Origin: an uncultured Eubacteriales bacterium
GTDB taxonomy: Bacteria; Bacillota; Clostridia; Christensenellales; Pumilibacteraceae
Direction of reading: 5' to 3'
Length of the DNA: 6,273 nucleotides
Assembly: GCA_900555875.1 (NCBI GenBank)
Contig: USNB01000073.1
Location: 1-6,273 of the forward strand
Shown here: positions 1 through 6,273 of the stretch, one piece after another
How positions within the stretch are numbered: the first letter of the stretch is position 1
How the letters are laid out: every line of letters begins with the position of its first letter
Notes under the pieces: generated by a model
Told to the model about the DNA's origin: nothing
Seen by the model: the letters and a program-made list of their open reading frames with translations, nothing else
The model's database searches: none
Position numbers and translations under genes: made by a program

Positions 1-1712
1 GCACGGACAGGACGATCGGCATAGCGCCTGACGGGCTGGTGAACGGCGACGTGGCGGCTTACGGCCTCGAGGGTGCGGAGGATATCCGCGACGCGGGCAA
101 ATATACCGTCGGGGTGACGCTCACGGGCGATACCGCGCGCAAATACAACGTGACGAACTCTGTGCTCACTGTCACCGTCGGCAAGGCGGCGGTGAACGTG
201 ACCTGGGGAGGAGCGGACTATAACGCGCCGCTCGTATATGACGGCGCGGTCCCCTCGATATCCGCAACGGCGTACGGCGTGGGCGCGGATGCGTCGGCGT
301 TCATCGTCGGCGAGATAGACGGGCTGACGGCGGACGCGGGCAGTCATACAGCCGAAGCCGTGCTGTCGTCCGAATATGAAAACAATTACGTGCTGACGAA
401 CAACGTCTATTCCTATAATATAGAGCGCCGTGCGGTGACGCTCGAGTGGGAGAGCGCGTCGTTCGTATACGACGGCACGCGCCACGGCATAGGGGTGACG
501 GGCGTAAGCGGAGCGGCGGACGGCGAAGAGGCGACGCTTCTCGGCGAGATAAACTGCACGGGATATTCTTCGGATGCGGGCACGCATACGATGACCGCGC
601 TCATCCCGACGGGCGGCGTATGGGCGAATTATACGTGCGATCTCACGACCTCGACGTTCGAGATATCCAGAGCTGCGCTGACGATCTCCGTACCCGATCT
701 CGCAAAGGAATATAACGGCAACGTCTATTTGCTTTCGCTCGGCGACGTGACGGTGAGCGGGCTGGTCTCCGGCGACCGCGTACTGTCGGCATCGATGCGG
801 GGAGAAGGCGCCGAAGCGACGGACGCCGGCGAATACGATTTTACCGCAGAGTTCGCCGTTTCGGACAACTATGAACTGACAATCGTATATGAGAGCGGAA
901 CGCACTCGACGCTGACGATCGAGAAGTGTCCGGTCGCTCTCGTCTGGCAATCCGAGCGCACGTTCGTATACGACGGGACCGCGCATTCTCTGTCCGTTAC
1001 GGAGATAAGCGGCTGCGTTTCGGGCGAAGAGCCCGCGCTCCTTCGCGCTCTGACGTATATCGGCGGCAGCGCGGAGACCGGTTCGCACACCATGACGGCG
1101 ATCATTCCGGAGGACGGCGTGTGGAGCAATTACGAATGCGATCGCGTCACATGTTCTTACACCGTGGAGCGTGCGTCGCTGACGGTCACGGTGCGCGATC
1201 TCGTCAAGACTTACGACGGCGGTACGTATGAGCTTTCGCTCGGCGACGTGACGGTGAGCGGGCTGGTCTCCGGCGATGACTTGGCGATCGGTATGTACGG
1301 CATAGGAGCTTCCGCGACGGACGCGGGCGAGTATACGTTTTCCGTGAGCGTGATAGCCACGTCCGATTACGACACGGAGGTCGTATATCCGGGCGACAAG
1401 AGCTATGCGCTGCTGACGATAGAAAAGCGTCAGGTCACCCTCGTCTGGCAGACCGACCGCGAGCTTGAGAGCGACGGTACGGTGAAGGGCATCGAGGTCG
1501 TCGGCGTCGAGGGCTGCGTAGCGGACGAGGAGCAGACGCTGCTCGGGCTCATTACGTATACCGGCGGCTCCTCCGAAGAGGGCAGCCACACCATGACGGC
1601 GGTCATACCCTCCGGCGGGGCGTGGAGCAATTACGATTGCGCGGACCTTGACGAGGTATTTGAGATCGTGTCGGCAGAGAATGCCGCGGGAGGCGAAAAT
1701 GAAGTGCAGTAA
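1..1712 (+). CDS. MBG/YDG-type repeat surface protein, 3' portion (5' end outside window)
   Basis: The reading frame is open from base 3 with no stop upstream, so the gene begins before the window; a GTG at 39 is only an internal valine codon. The visible ~570 residues are alternating beta-rich modules of the MBG/YDG kind found in large secreted or surface proteins of Firmicutes and Bacteroidetes. One type carries W-x(4-5)-FVYDGT, then G[ST]HTMTA and W[AS]NY; the other carries K-x-Y[ND]G, SLGDVTVSGLVSGD and ATDAGEY. Order: partial B (to about 182), A (183-428), A (429-671), B (672-926), A (927-1172), B (1173-1427), A (1428-1670), then a short acidic tail. There is no LPxTG, SLH domain or transmembrane helix at the C-terminus; any signal peptide or anchor would be in the missing N-terminal part. 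The last A module has lost the YDG tyrosine (LESDGT). A structural or adhesive role is inferred from the family; the ligand is unknown. Confidence 0.85.
   Translation, partial: TDRTIGIAPDGLVNGDVAAYGLEGAEDIRDAGKYTVGVTLTGDTARKYNVTNSVLTVTVGKAAVNVTWGGADYNAPLVYDGAVPSISATAYGVGADASAFIVGEIDGLTADAGSHTAEAVLSSEYENNYVLTNNVYSYNIERRAVTLEWESASFVYDGTRHGIGVTGVSGAADGEEATLLGEINCTGYSSDAGTHTMTALIPTGGVWANYTCDLTTSTFEISRAALTISVPDLAKEYNGNVYLLSLGDVTVSGLVSGDRVLSASMRGEGAEATDAGEYDFTAEFAVSDNYELTIVYESGTHSTLTIEKCPVALVWQSERTFVYDGTAHSLSVTEISGCVSGEEPALLRALTYIGGSAETGSHTMTAIIPEDGVWSNYECDRVTCSYTVERASLTVTVRDLVKTYDGGTYELSLGDVTVSGLVSGDDLAIGMYGIGASATDAGEYTFSVSVIATSDYDTEVVYPGDKSYALLTIEKRQVTLVWQTDRELESDGTVKGIEVVGVEGCVADEEQTLLGLITYTGGSSEEGSHTMTAVIPSGGAWSNYDCADLDEVFEIVSAENAAGGENEVQ
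731..775 (+). repeat. 45-nt perfect direct repeat, copy 1
   Basis: This stretch is identical base for base to 1232-1276, exactly 501 nt downstream. It encodes LSLGDVTVSGLVSGD in the first B module. Both flanking bases differ between the copies. Identity extends over synonymous third positions although the surrounding modules have diverged. Confidence 0.9.
1232..1276 (+). repeat. 45-nt perfect direct repeat, copy 2
   Basis: Second copy of the block at 731-775, encoding the same 15 residues in the second B module. Recombination between the two copies would remove or add exactly 167 codons in frame. Confidence 0.9.
1688..1693 (+). promoter_or_regulatory. Ribosome binding site for the zinc-ribbon gene
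   Basis: GGGAGG lies 5 nt before the ATG at 1699, inside the last codons of the upstream gene. It supports the start at 1699 over the longer in-frame TTG at 1648, and implies that translation of the two genes is coupled. Confidence 0.75.
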
Positions 1713-2775
1713 TCCGAGATGCGGCAAGACCATATCGCGTCCGCTCGAGCTTTACGACGGGAAGTGGGCGTGCCCGCACTGCAGGAGCGTGATAGGCGCG
1801 TCCGGCTCGGGGTTCCGCATAACCGCGGAGAGCGACTCGCTGTACAGACAGTCGGAAATATGCTTTCTGACATGGCTGACGTCGGGCGCGGACAAATACG
1901 GCAAGGACGGCATGCGCCTTTTGGACAACGCGGTGGAGCTGTGCAAGGAAGCCGCGCTGGACGGGCATCCGAAAGCGGCGATACGCATGGGCTACTATTA
2001 CGACAAAGATTTCGTGGAGGCAAACAGGAGCGAGACCGCCCGCTGCCGCGTCGCATATAATTACTATGCGTCAGTGTGCTTCAACCGCGCGAAGGACGCG
2101 CTGGTCGTCGATCCCGGCATAGCGGCTCCCGATTGGGAGGAACTGCGGCTGGAAGCCGCGCAGCTGCTGCTCAGCATGCTCGCGCTCACTCCTGAGGAGT
2201 TCGACGAGATAGAGATGTACAATTTCGAGCGCAACCGCGAGGAAGCGGAGCGTATGCTCGGCGTGCGCTTTTCGGTGCGCCGCGCTTCCGGACAGACGGA
2301 GCCGGACAGGGCGAACGAAGCGTACCTCGTCCTCGAATCCTGTTCCGGAGAGACGCGCACTCCGCTGTTCGGGCTGTTCCGCATGAGCGGCGATGAACTT
2401 GCCGCGCTGACGGAAAGAGACGGCTTTTACCGCATCCTCGGCAGACGCAGACTGCGTCTGGGCGTATACGCGGGATCGGACGACGGCGGGGTAGCATATG
2501 AAGACAGGATGCAGATGCTGACCAACCGCTCTCTCGTGCGTTCCGTTGTGAGCGATTACGCCGGGCTGACGGTATATCTGTATTTCTATAATCTCCGCAA
2601 GTCGGGAGCGGTGGAAAGCGCGCTCGAAGCGGAAAACGGCAGACTGATAAAAACGCTCATCGCCGAAGGCGGGCGTTCGTCGTACGTGTTTTACGACGAC
2701 GATATAACGATGTACGACAAGGGCGGCAAGAGAAAAGCCGCGCAGCGGCTGATAGACGCCGTATGCAGGAGATAG
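1699..2775 (+). CDS. Zinc-ribbon, Sel1/TPR-like repeat protein of unknown function
   Basis: A 358-residue protein. Residues 3-28 form a Cys4 zinc ribbon, C3-x4-C8 and C25-x2-C28 (CSNPRC ... CPHC), of the kind that usually serves protein or nucleic-acid contacts. Residues about 66-130 are helical and resemble Sel1-like repeats: KEAALDGHPKAAIRMGYYY matches the family's A-x2-GH-x2-A-x3-LG-x2-Y pattern, followed by a YNYYA helix. Residues about 145-190 are helical and acidic. The C-terminal part (about 200-358) is mixed alpha/beta and I do not recognise it. No signal peptide or membrane segment is visible, so a cytosolic adaptor role is inferred. The ATG at 1699 is chosen for its Shine-Dalgarno site and because the zinc ribbon begins directly after it. 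The gene overlaps the upstream gene by 14 nt, and its stop lies within the next gene's ribosome binding region. Confidence 0.85.
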   Translation: MKCSNPRCGKTISRPLELYDGKWACPHCRSVIGASGSGFRITAESDSLYRQSEICFLTWLTSGADKYGKDGMRLLDNAVELCKEAALDGHPKAAIRMGYYYDKDFVEANRSETARCRVAYNYYASVCFNRAKDALVVDPGIAAPDWEELRLEAAQLLLSMLALTPEEFDEIEMYNFERNREEAERMLGVRFSVRRASGQTEPDRANEAYLVLESCSGETRTPLFGLFRMSGDELAALTERDGFYRILGRRRLRLGVYAGSDDGGVAYEDRMQMLTNRSLVRSVVSDYAGLTVYLYFYNLRKSGAVESALEAENGRLIKTLIAEGGRSSYVFYDDDITMYDKGGKRKAAQRLIDAVCRR

Positions 2776-2779
2776 GAGG
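2774..2779 (+). promoter_or_regulatory. Ribosome binding site for the coiled-coil gene
   Basis: A perfect AGGAGG 4 nt before the ATG at 2784, overlapping the TAG stop of the preceding gene (2773-2775). It decides the start at 2784 over the in-frame ATG at 2763, which would place this site inside the coding region and has no Shine-Dalgarno site of its own. Confidence 0.8.
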
Positions 2780-2783
2780 TCAA

Positions 2784-4199
2784 ATGACAACGGAAGAGAT
2801 CTACAACGTACTCATGAAAAACGGAGTCAGGATAAGCGCGGAGTTCGCGGATCTTATCCGCCGCGGCTATGACAGCGACGCCGCGCAGAAGTTTTCGGAT
2901 GAGATCGTGGAGGACATGAGCCGTATAACCGAACACGGCGCGAACTACGGTTTCAACGGCAGCATGAAGGACACGATAGACCTTCTTGCCGATATCGCCT
3001 TGTCGCTCGGAAAACACAACGTCACGGCAAAACTTCCGAAGCTGCGCGCGCGCAGGGACGAGGCGATCGCCCGCATGAAGCCTACAAAGGCGGACGGCAC
3101 GGACGTGCGCGCCCCCGTGCTCGAGTTCATCACGACCTCGCTGGAGGGGCTGGACATCATAGAAGCCGGTTCGGCGGAAGACGAAAGACTGCGCTCGTTC
3201 GCGGCGGAGAGCCGCAAGAAGCTGGAAGATCTGCGCTCTGCGGTGCGTTCCGTCGTCAACAGCACGTCCGTTGCGGCGGCGGAAAAGGCCGATCGCATGA
3301 TAGAATACATAGGGTATTGGCGCAACAGCGCGGCGGTGAGACTGTTCGACTCCACCGCGCTCGAATGTCTTGACGACGCGCTGGAGGTCGCCGGGAGCTG
3401 GAAGGCGCTCTCCGTCAAAGGCGACCGCGTGAAGCCGGATAAGGCTCCGCAGGCCCCGCGCGACGAGATGTACAGGATCGCGTCCAGCGGCAAAGCGCGC
3501 GAAGCTCTGGACGGGCTGCGCTCCGAGGTGCGCCGCAAGATATCCAAAGTGGACGAGATAAGCGAACGCCGCGCCTCTCTCATCCGCGAGCGCGGCGAGT
3601 GCAACGCCGAGCTGGATAATATAGCGGTCGAGTGGCAGAACGGCAAGGTGGACGATATGACCGCGGATATGCGTTCGACTGCGCTCGAAAGCCGCATAGC
3701 CGCTATCGACCGCGAGCTCGGACCGCTCGAGATGCGCATAGGACTGGACAGCGAGGTGCTCTCCGTCTGCCGCGATCTCGAGAGCATACTGGCGCAGTAC
3801 GAGGACGACCCCGCGATGCTGTACGTCATCGCGCAGCAGGTGGATTTCGGCAGGGTGAACGCCTTCCTCATGGGGCATCTCGACGCCGCCACCGGCAGGC
3901 GCATGCTGGACGACATCGCCACGGTGATCGCCGCGGAGACGGAAGCGCGCCGCGGCATGATCGGTATAATAGAGGACTACCGCAAGGTGGAGGAAGAGCG
4001 CAACCGCGGCATGCAGGATCTCGTGCGCGAGACCAAGGAACGCCTCGGCGCGGACAAAGTACGCCCGGAGAGCGCGCGCGACCGCATGGCGGAGAGAATG
4101 AAAAAACGCGCGGGAAGACCGGAGGAAGGCGGCGCGCAGTCTCCCGAGCGCATCGACCTTACGGGCGAGACGGGCGAGCTCAGAAAAGAGGATCTTTAA
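2784..4199 (+). CDS. Helical coiled-coil protein, family not recognised
   Basis: A 471-residue protein, very rich in Glu, Asp, Arg, Lys and Ala, with few aromatic residues and no signal peptide or membrane helix. Residues 1-95 look like a compact helical domain. About 130-205 are further helices, with YIGYWRNSAAVRLFD as the most aromatic spot. Residues 206-228 form a Pro/Lys-containing linker. Residues about 235-340 are a long heptad-like stretch (ALDGLRSEVRRKISKVDEIS onward, then LESRIAAIDRELGPLEMRIG), and about 375-422 form another helix. The tail (about 423-471) is charged and probably disordered. No catalytic motif or metal-binding cluster is visible. Such proteins often act as scaffolds or oligomeric filaments, but that is inference; general resemblance to other coiled-coil families (SMC arms, PspA/Snf7) is compositional only. 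It is separated from the next gene by 3 nt. Confidence 0.8.
   Translation: MTTEEIYNVLMKNGVRISAEFADLIRRGYDSDAAQKFSDEIVEDMSRITEHGANYGFNGSMKDTIDLLADIALSLGKHNVTAKLPKLRARRDEAIARMKPTKADGTDVRAPVLEFITTSLEGLDIIEAGSAEDERLRSFAAESRKKLEDLRSAVRSVVNSTSVAAAEKADRMIEYIGYWRNSAAVRLFDSTALECLDDALEVAGSWKALSVKGDRVKPDKAPQAPRDEMYRIASSGKAREALDGLRSEVRRKISKVDEISERRASLIRERGECNAELDNIAVEWQNGKVDDMTADMRSTALESRIAAIDRELGPLEMRIGLDSEVLSVCRDLESILAQYEDDPAMLYVIAQQVDFGRVNAFLMGHLDAATGRRMLDDIATVIAAETEARRGMIGIIEDYRKVEEERNRGMQDLVRETKERLGADKVRPESARDRMAERMKKRAGRPEEGGAQSPERIDLTGETGELRKEDL
4187..4192 (+). promoter_or_regulatory. Ribosome binding site for the metallopeptidase gene
   Basis: AGAGGA within the last codons of the coiled-coil gene, 10 nt before the GTG at 4203. 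The spacing is a little long. With the stop only 3 nt from the GTG, termination-reinitiation probably contributes. Confidence 0.55.
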
Positions 4200-4202
4200 G
4201 CT

Positions 4203-6119
4203 GTGAAATACGACGAGACGATAAGAGAGGCAAAGCGGATATACGCTTCGGCGATTTCCGTATCCGAAACGGAGAAGGGGATAGAACTGCTCCGTACTTT
4301 GCCCGCGCCTCCCGTGCTCGACCGCGAGAACGAGGCGTTCGCGCGGTCGTATGCCTACCGTCTGACGCTGAAGAAACTTTCGTTCGAGTTTTTCGGCACG
4401 CTCGGCAGGACGGAGCTGAGCGCTCTGACCCGTTACGCACAGAAGTGCCTGCCCGCGCTTGAAACGAAATATCCGTCCACTCACGCCGATTTCGCGAGGG
4501 CGGAGGCGGCTGCGGAAGGACTCGCGGGCGCGTCGGAGATAGCGGACAGGGGCAGGAGCCTGCTCGAAGCGGCGAAAAATGACGCCAAGATAGCCGACGA
4601 GCTGGACAAGACGGCGGCGGAGGCGGAAGATGAAGCCGCGCGGATCGGGGTCAGCGATATCCCCGCCTTTCCGTTCGGGGAGCGCGTCAGCTTTTTCGAT
4701 GTAAAGGAAAGGGCGGCATCGCTGCTCACGGGAATGGCGAAGGAACTGCGCGCCGAAAGCGCGCGGCTGCGCCGCGCGGACGCGGACGCGCTCGTACGCG
4801 AGCTTGCGGAATCTTTCGACGGCGAAGCAGCCGAATATTACCCCGATCTCGAGCGCGAGGAGCAGGGTATGCCGGGCGCGATAGTGCTTTGTACGCCGTT
4901 CATGCCCGAAGCCGAACTGTACGTTCGTTCCGTTTCCGCCCGCGAAGGCAGAAAGTTCGTGCGGGTAAACGCCGTGTCTCTCGGCGCGTATCCTTCGGGG
5001 ACCGCCGACGGGCTGATGAGCGCCGTTGCGGAGAGCGGCAGAGATATATTTCTCACGGGAGCCGCGCATATGCCGGGGGACGGCGACGAACTGCTCGTTT
5101 CCGCCATGCGTTTCGGAAGGAGCGGGCGCAGGATATACATTGCGGACGACAGCGACAGCGTATATGCCGCGGCGGTAAAGAGCGCCGCGCCCGCAGGGCT
5201 TTCGGCGTCCGACGTCGGCAGGCTGGATATCGGGCTGCCATTCTTCCGCGACGTCATGGGAGCGCTTATCGAGCGCGGGATGGCGTCGGACGGCGACGAA
5301 GAGGAGATAAGGAAACTGATGCCGTTCGCCGGATACGTCGGGCTGAACGAGGCGGCGGCAGCATTTGCCGCAGGGCGGGAATGGAAGAAGACCGTCAGGG
5401 CGCGTTCGGAGGACAATGCCGCCGAAGCTCTCGAATATCTGTCCCGGCTGAGCAATCCCGGGCGGTTGATAGATCCCGGCTGGGGGGATTTCTCCGCGTA
5501 CCGCAGGGGAACGGACGAAGCAAAGCCCGCGTTCGATTACGACGACATAAGGTATGCGGATCCTGCGAACATACGCCGGATAATGGAAAGCGACCTTACG
5601 CTGTTCGAGCGCATCGGAGCGCTCACGCGGTATTGTCTTCTCGCGGGGGCGGACTCGAGCGCATGGCCGGCTCTGGACGCGGAAATGCGCGCGGAGCGTA
5701 TGAAGGAAACCACCGTTCTCGTGTACCGCGCTCTCGGCATAAGCTACACGCCCGAAGTGAGCGTGGAAGAAGATCTCGGTAAGGGCGTGGGCGGACAGTG
5801 CTGCAACGGAGGCCGCATTATAAAATATCTCGCGCGCGACGCCGAGACGTATTGGATAACTCAGCGGCACATCATACACGAGTGCTTTCACGCGTTCCAG
5901 TATGAGGCGATATCCACGGGCTGGCGGCGCTGGCACTGGACGGAGCTGGGAGTGATACGTCCGCGTCTGGACGAATGGAGTTATAACTTTTCGCATTATT
6001 ACGAGGATACCTCATCCAAAGGATATAAAGTGGAAATAGTGGAGTGCGACGCGCGTTCGTTTGCCGAAGAATGTATGACGCGCGGCGACGACTGCTGGAA
6101 TACGATAGAACTTCAATAG
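4203..6119 (+). CDS. Zincin metallopeptidase with degenerate AAA+-like domain
   Basis: A 638-residue protein starting at GTG. Residues 1-220 are charged helices. Residues about 224-390 follow the order of an AAA+ ATPase: strand GAIVLCTP, helix, strand KFVRVNAV, helix, strand DIFLTGAAH (Walker B position), RRIYIADD (sensor-1 position), then GRLDIGLPF and a helical lid. The Walker A GxxxxGK[ST] is absent (TPFMPEAELY) and the Walker B acids are missing, so this part is probably inactive. The C-terminus carries a zincin motif, H559-E-C-F-H563 (HIIHECFHAFQ), followed 51 residues later by VECDARSFAEE, where E614 is a plausible third zinc ligand, as in ImmA/IrrE-like gluzincins. A zinc-dependent proteolytic role is well supported; the AAA+ reading is my inference. 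No signal peptide or transmembrane helix is seen, so the protein is probably cytosolic. The substrate is unknown. Spacing of 3 nt upstream and 10 nt downstream places it firmly in the operon. Confidence 0.85.
   Translation: MKYDETIREAKRIYASAISVSETEKGIELLRTLPAPPVLDRENEAFARSYAYRLTLKKLSFEFFGTLGRTELSALTRYAQKCLPALETKYPSTHADFARAEAAAEGLAGASEIADRGRSLLEAAKNDAKIADELDKTAAEAEDEAARIGVSDIPAFPFGERVSFFDVKERAASLLTGMAKELRAESARLRRADADALVRELAESFDGEAAEYYPDLEREEQGMPGAIVLCTPFMPEAELYVRSVSAREGRKFVRVNAVSLGAYPSGTADGLMSAVAESGRDIFLTGAAHMPGDGDELLVSAMRFGRSGRRIYIADDSDSVYAAAVKSAAPAGLSASDVGRLDIGLPFFRDVMGALIERGMASDGDEEEIRKLMPFAGYVGLNEAAAAFAAGREWKKTVRARSEDNAAEALEYLSRLSNPGRLIDPGWGDFSAYRRGTDEAKPAFDYDDIRYADPANIRRIMESDLTLFERIGALTRYCLLAGADSSAWPALDAEMRAERMKETTVLVYRALGISYTPEVSVEEDLGKGVGGQCCNGGRIIKYLARDAETYWITQRHIIHECFHAFQYEAISTGWRRWHWTELGVIRPRLDEWSYNFSHYYEDTSSKGYKVEIVECDARSFAEECMTRGDDCWNTIELQ
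5877..5891 (+). other. HECFH zinc-binding/catalytic motif
   Basis: Codons for the HExxH active site of the zincin domain. The two histidines would bind zinc and the glutamate would act as general base. The surrounding hydrophobic pattern (RHIIHECFHAFQYEA) is that of a true active-site helix. The candidate third ligand is the Glu codon at 6042-6044. Confidence 0.8.
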
Positions 6120-6125
6120 AGGAAG
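6118..6125 (+). promoter_or_regulatory. Ribosome binding site for the downstream partial gene
   Basis: AGAGGAAG overlaps the TAG stop of the metallopeptidase gene (6117-6119). Its GAGG core lies 7 nt before the ATG at 6130 and supports a real gene starting there. Confidence 0.7.
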
Positions 6126-6129
6126 AAAG

Positions 6130-6273
6130 ATGAGCATACTTGACGAATGTATCACCGACCTGCTGCATATCGACGACGCAGCGGGCAACCGACTCATCGA
6201 CCTGCGCGGAGACGGGCGCGGGACGTATTATCTCTCGCGTCCGGGCGAGACGGATCTTTTGTCCTACATGCTG
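6130..6273 (+). CDS. Unrecognised protein, 5' portion (3' end outside window)
   Basis: The first 48 codons of an open frame that runs off the window, starting MSILDECITDLLHIDD and continuing with a Gly/Arg-rich turn and GTYYLSRPGETDLLSYML. The start is supported by a Shine-Dalgarno site and by the 10-nt gap after the metallopeptidase stop, the same spacing style as the rest of the operon. There is no signal peptide or membrane segment in the visible part; it looks soluble and acidic. Too little is present to assign a family. Confidence 0.7.
   Translation, partial: MSILDECITDLLHIDDAAGNRLIDLRGDGRGTYYLSRPGETDLLSYML

Larger units (their letters stand above)
429..1670 (+). repeat. In-gene tandem repeat, A-B-A-B-A modules, ~501-nt period
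   Basis: Two A+B units (429-926 and 927-1427) are followed by a final A module (1428-1670). Equivalent codons lie 501 nt (167 codons) apart: FVYDGT at 462 and 963, LSLGDVTVSGLVSGD at 732 and 1233, and the NYxC cysteine codons at 636, 1137 and 1638. The units are homologous throughout at protein level but have mostly diverged at DNA level, except for short identical blocks. The period is a multiple of three, so whole-unit gain or loss would keep the frame. Confidence 0.85.

Noticed and set aside
446..1231. Arg-rich open frames on the + strand (446-715, 926-1231) inside the MBG repeat gene.
   Set aside because: They are out-of-frame readings of the same repeat, with low-complexity Arg/Gly/His composition and no ribosome binding sites.
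429..1670. CRISPR-like or intergenic repeat array.
   Set aside because: The repeats are in frame, of 501-nt period, and encode homologous protein modules; there are no short regular repeats with unique spacers.
1648..1698. N-terminal extension of the zinc-ribbon gene from TTG at 1648.
   Set aside because: It has a poor start codon and no Shine-Dalgarno site at a suitable distance, and would add 17 residues before a zinc ribbon that begins naturally at the ATG at 1699.
2763..2783. Alternative ATG at 2763 for the coiled-coil gene.
   Set aside because: It would translate through the perfect AGGAGG at 2774-2779 and has no upstream Shine-Dalgarno site; the ATG at 2784 fits better.
4760..4778. 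All-GC hairpin with 8-bp stem and 3-nt loop in the metallopeptidase gene.
   Set aside because: It is embedded in codons for an Arg/Ala-rich helix, has no T-tract and lies mid-gene; chance pairing in GC-rich coding sequence explains it better than a terminator.
2691..5996. An 1101-codon open frame on the - strand opposite the coiled-coil and metallopeptidase genes.
   Set aside because: It lies in the register exactly complementary to the two sense genes, which share a frame. It stays open because those genes use no TTA, CTA or TCA codons there, as expected in GC-rich DNA. Its translation is Arg/His/Ala-rich without recognisable domains, while the + strand genes have Shine-Dalgarno sites and a clear zincin motif.

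Overview
The window is a densely packed, GC-rich bacterial segment with five genes, all on the + strand, separated by gaps of 3-10 bases or overlapping. Nothing marks a promoter or terminator, so it reads as the interior of one operon whose ends lie outside the window. Purine-rich Shine-Dalgarno sites before every internal start, frequent ATA isoleucine codons and the MBG/YDG-type repeats of the first protein suggest a GC-rich, probably uncultivated Clostridia-like Firmicute. This is an inference from style; there is no marker gene to settle it.

Layout. (1) Bases 1-1712: the 3' part of a large surface-type protein made of alternating MBG-like beta modules, with a repeat unit of about 501 nt and a 45-nt stretch kept identical between two units. 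(2) 1699-2775: a protein with an N-terminal Cys4 zinc ribbon and a Sel1/TPR-like helical segment; its start overlaps the end of gene 1 by 14 nt. (3) 2784-4199: a 471-residue, highly charged, mostly helical coiled-coil protein of no recognised family. (4) 4203-6119: a 638-residue protein with a helical N-terminus, a middle region that looks like a catalytically dead AAA+ ATPase fold, and a C-terminal zincin metallopeptidase domain with an HECFH motif and a plausible downstream glutamate ligand. (5) 6130 to the window end: the first 48 codons of a further unrecognised gene.

How they may work together. Genes 2-4 show no signal peptide or membrane segment and look cytosolic: an adaptor-like zinc-ribbon/repeat protein, a coiled-coil scaffold and a pseudo-ATPase/protease fusion. 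They sit directly behind a repeat protein of a type usually found outside the cell. I cannot name a known pathway with this composition. The most interesting candidate is the set of genes 2-5, a possible uncharacterised protease-centred complex; whether gene 1 belongs to it functionally or only shares the transcript is open. There is no gene-free stretch longer than 10 bases, and I see no RNA gene, mobile element or CRISPR array.
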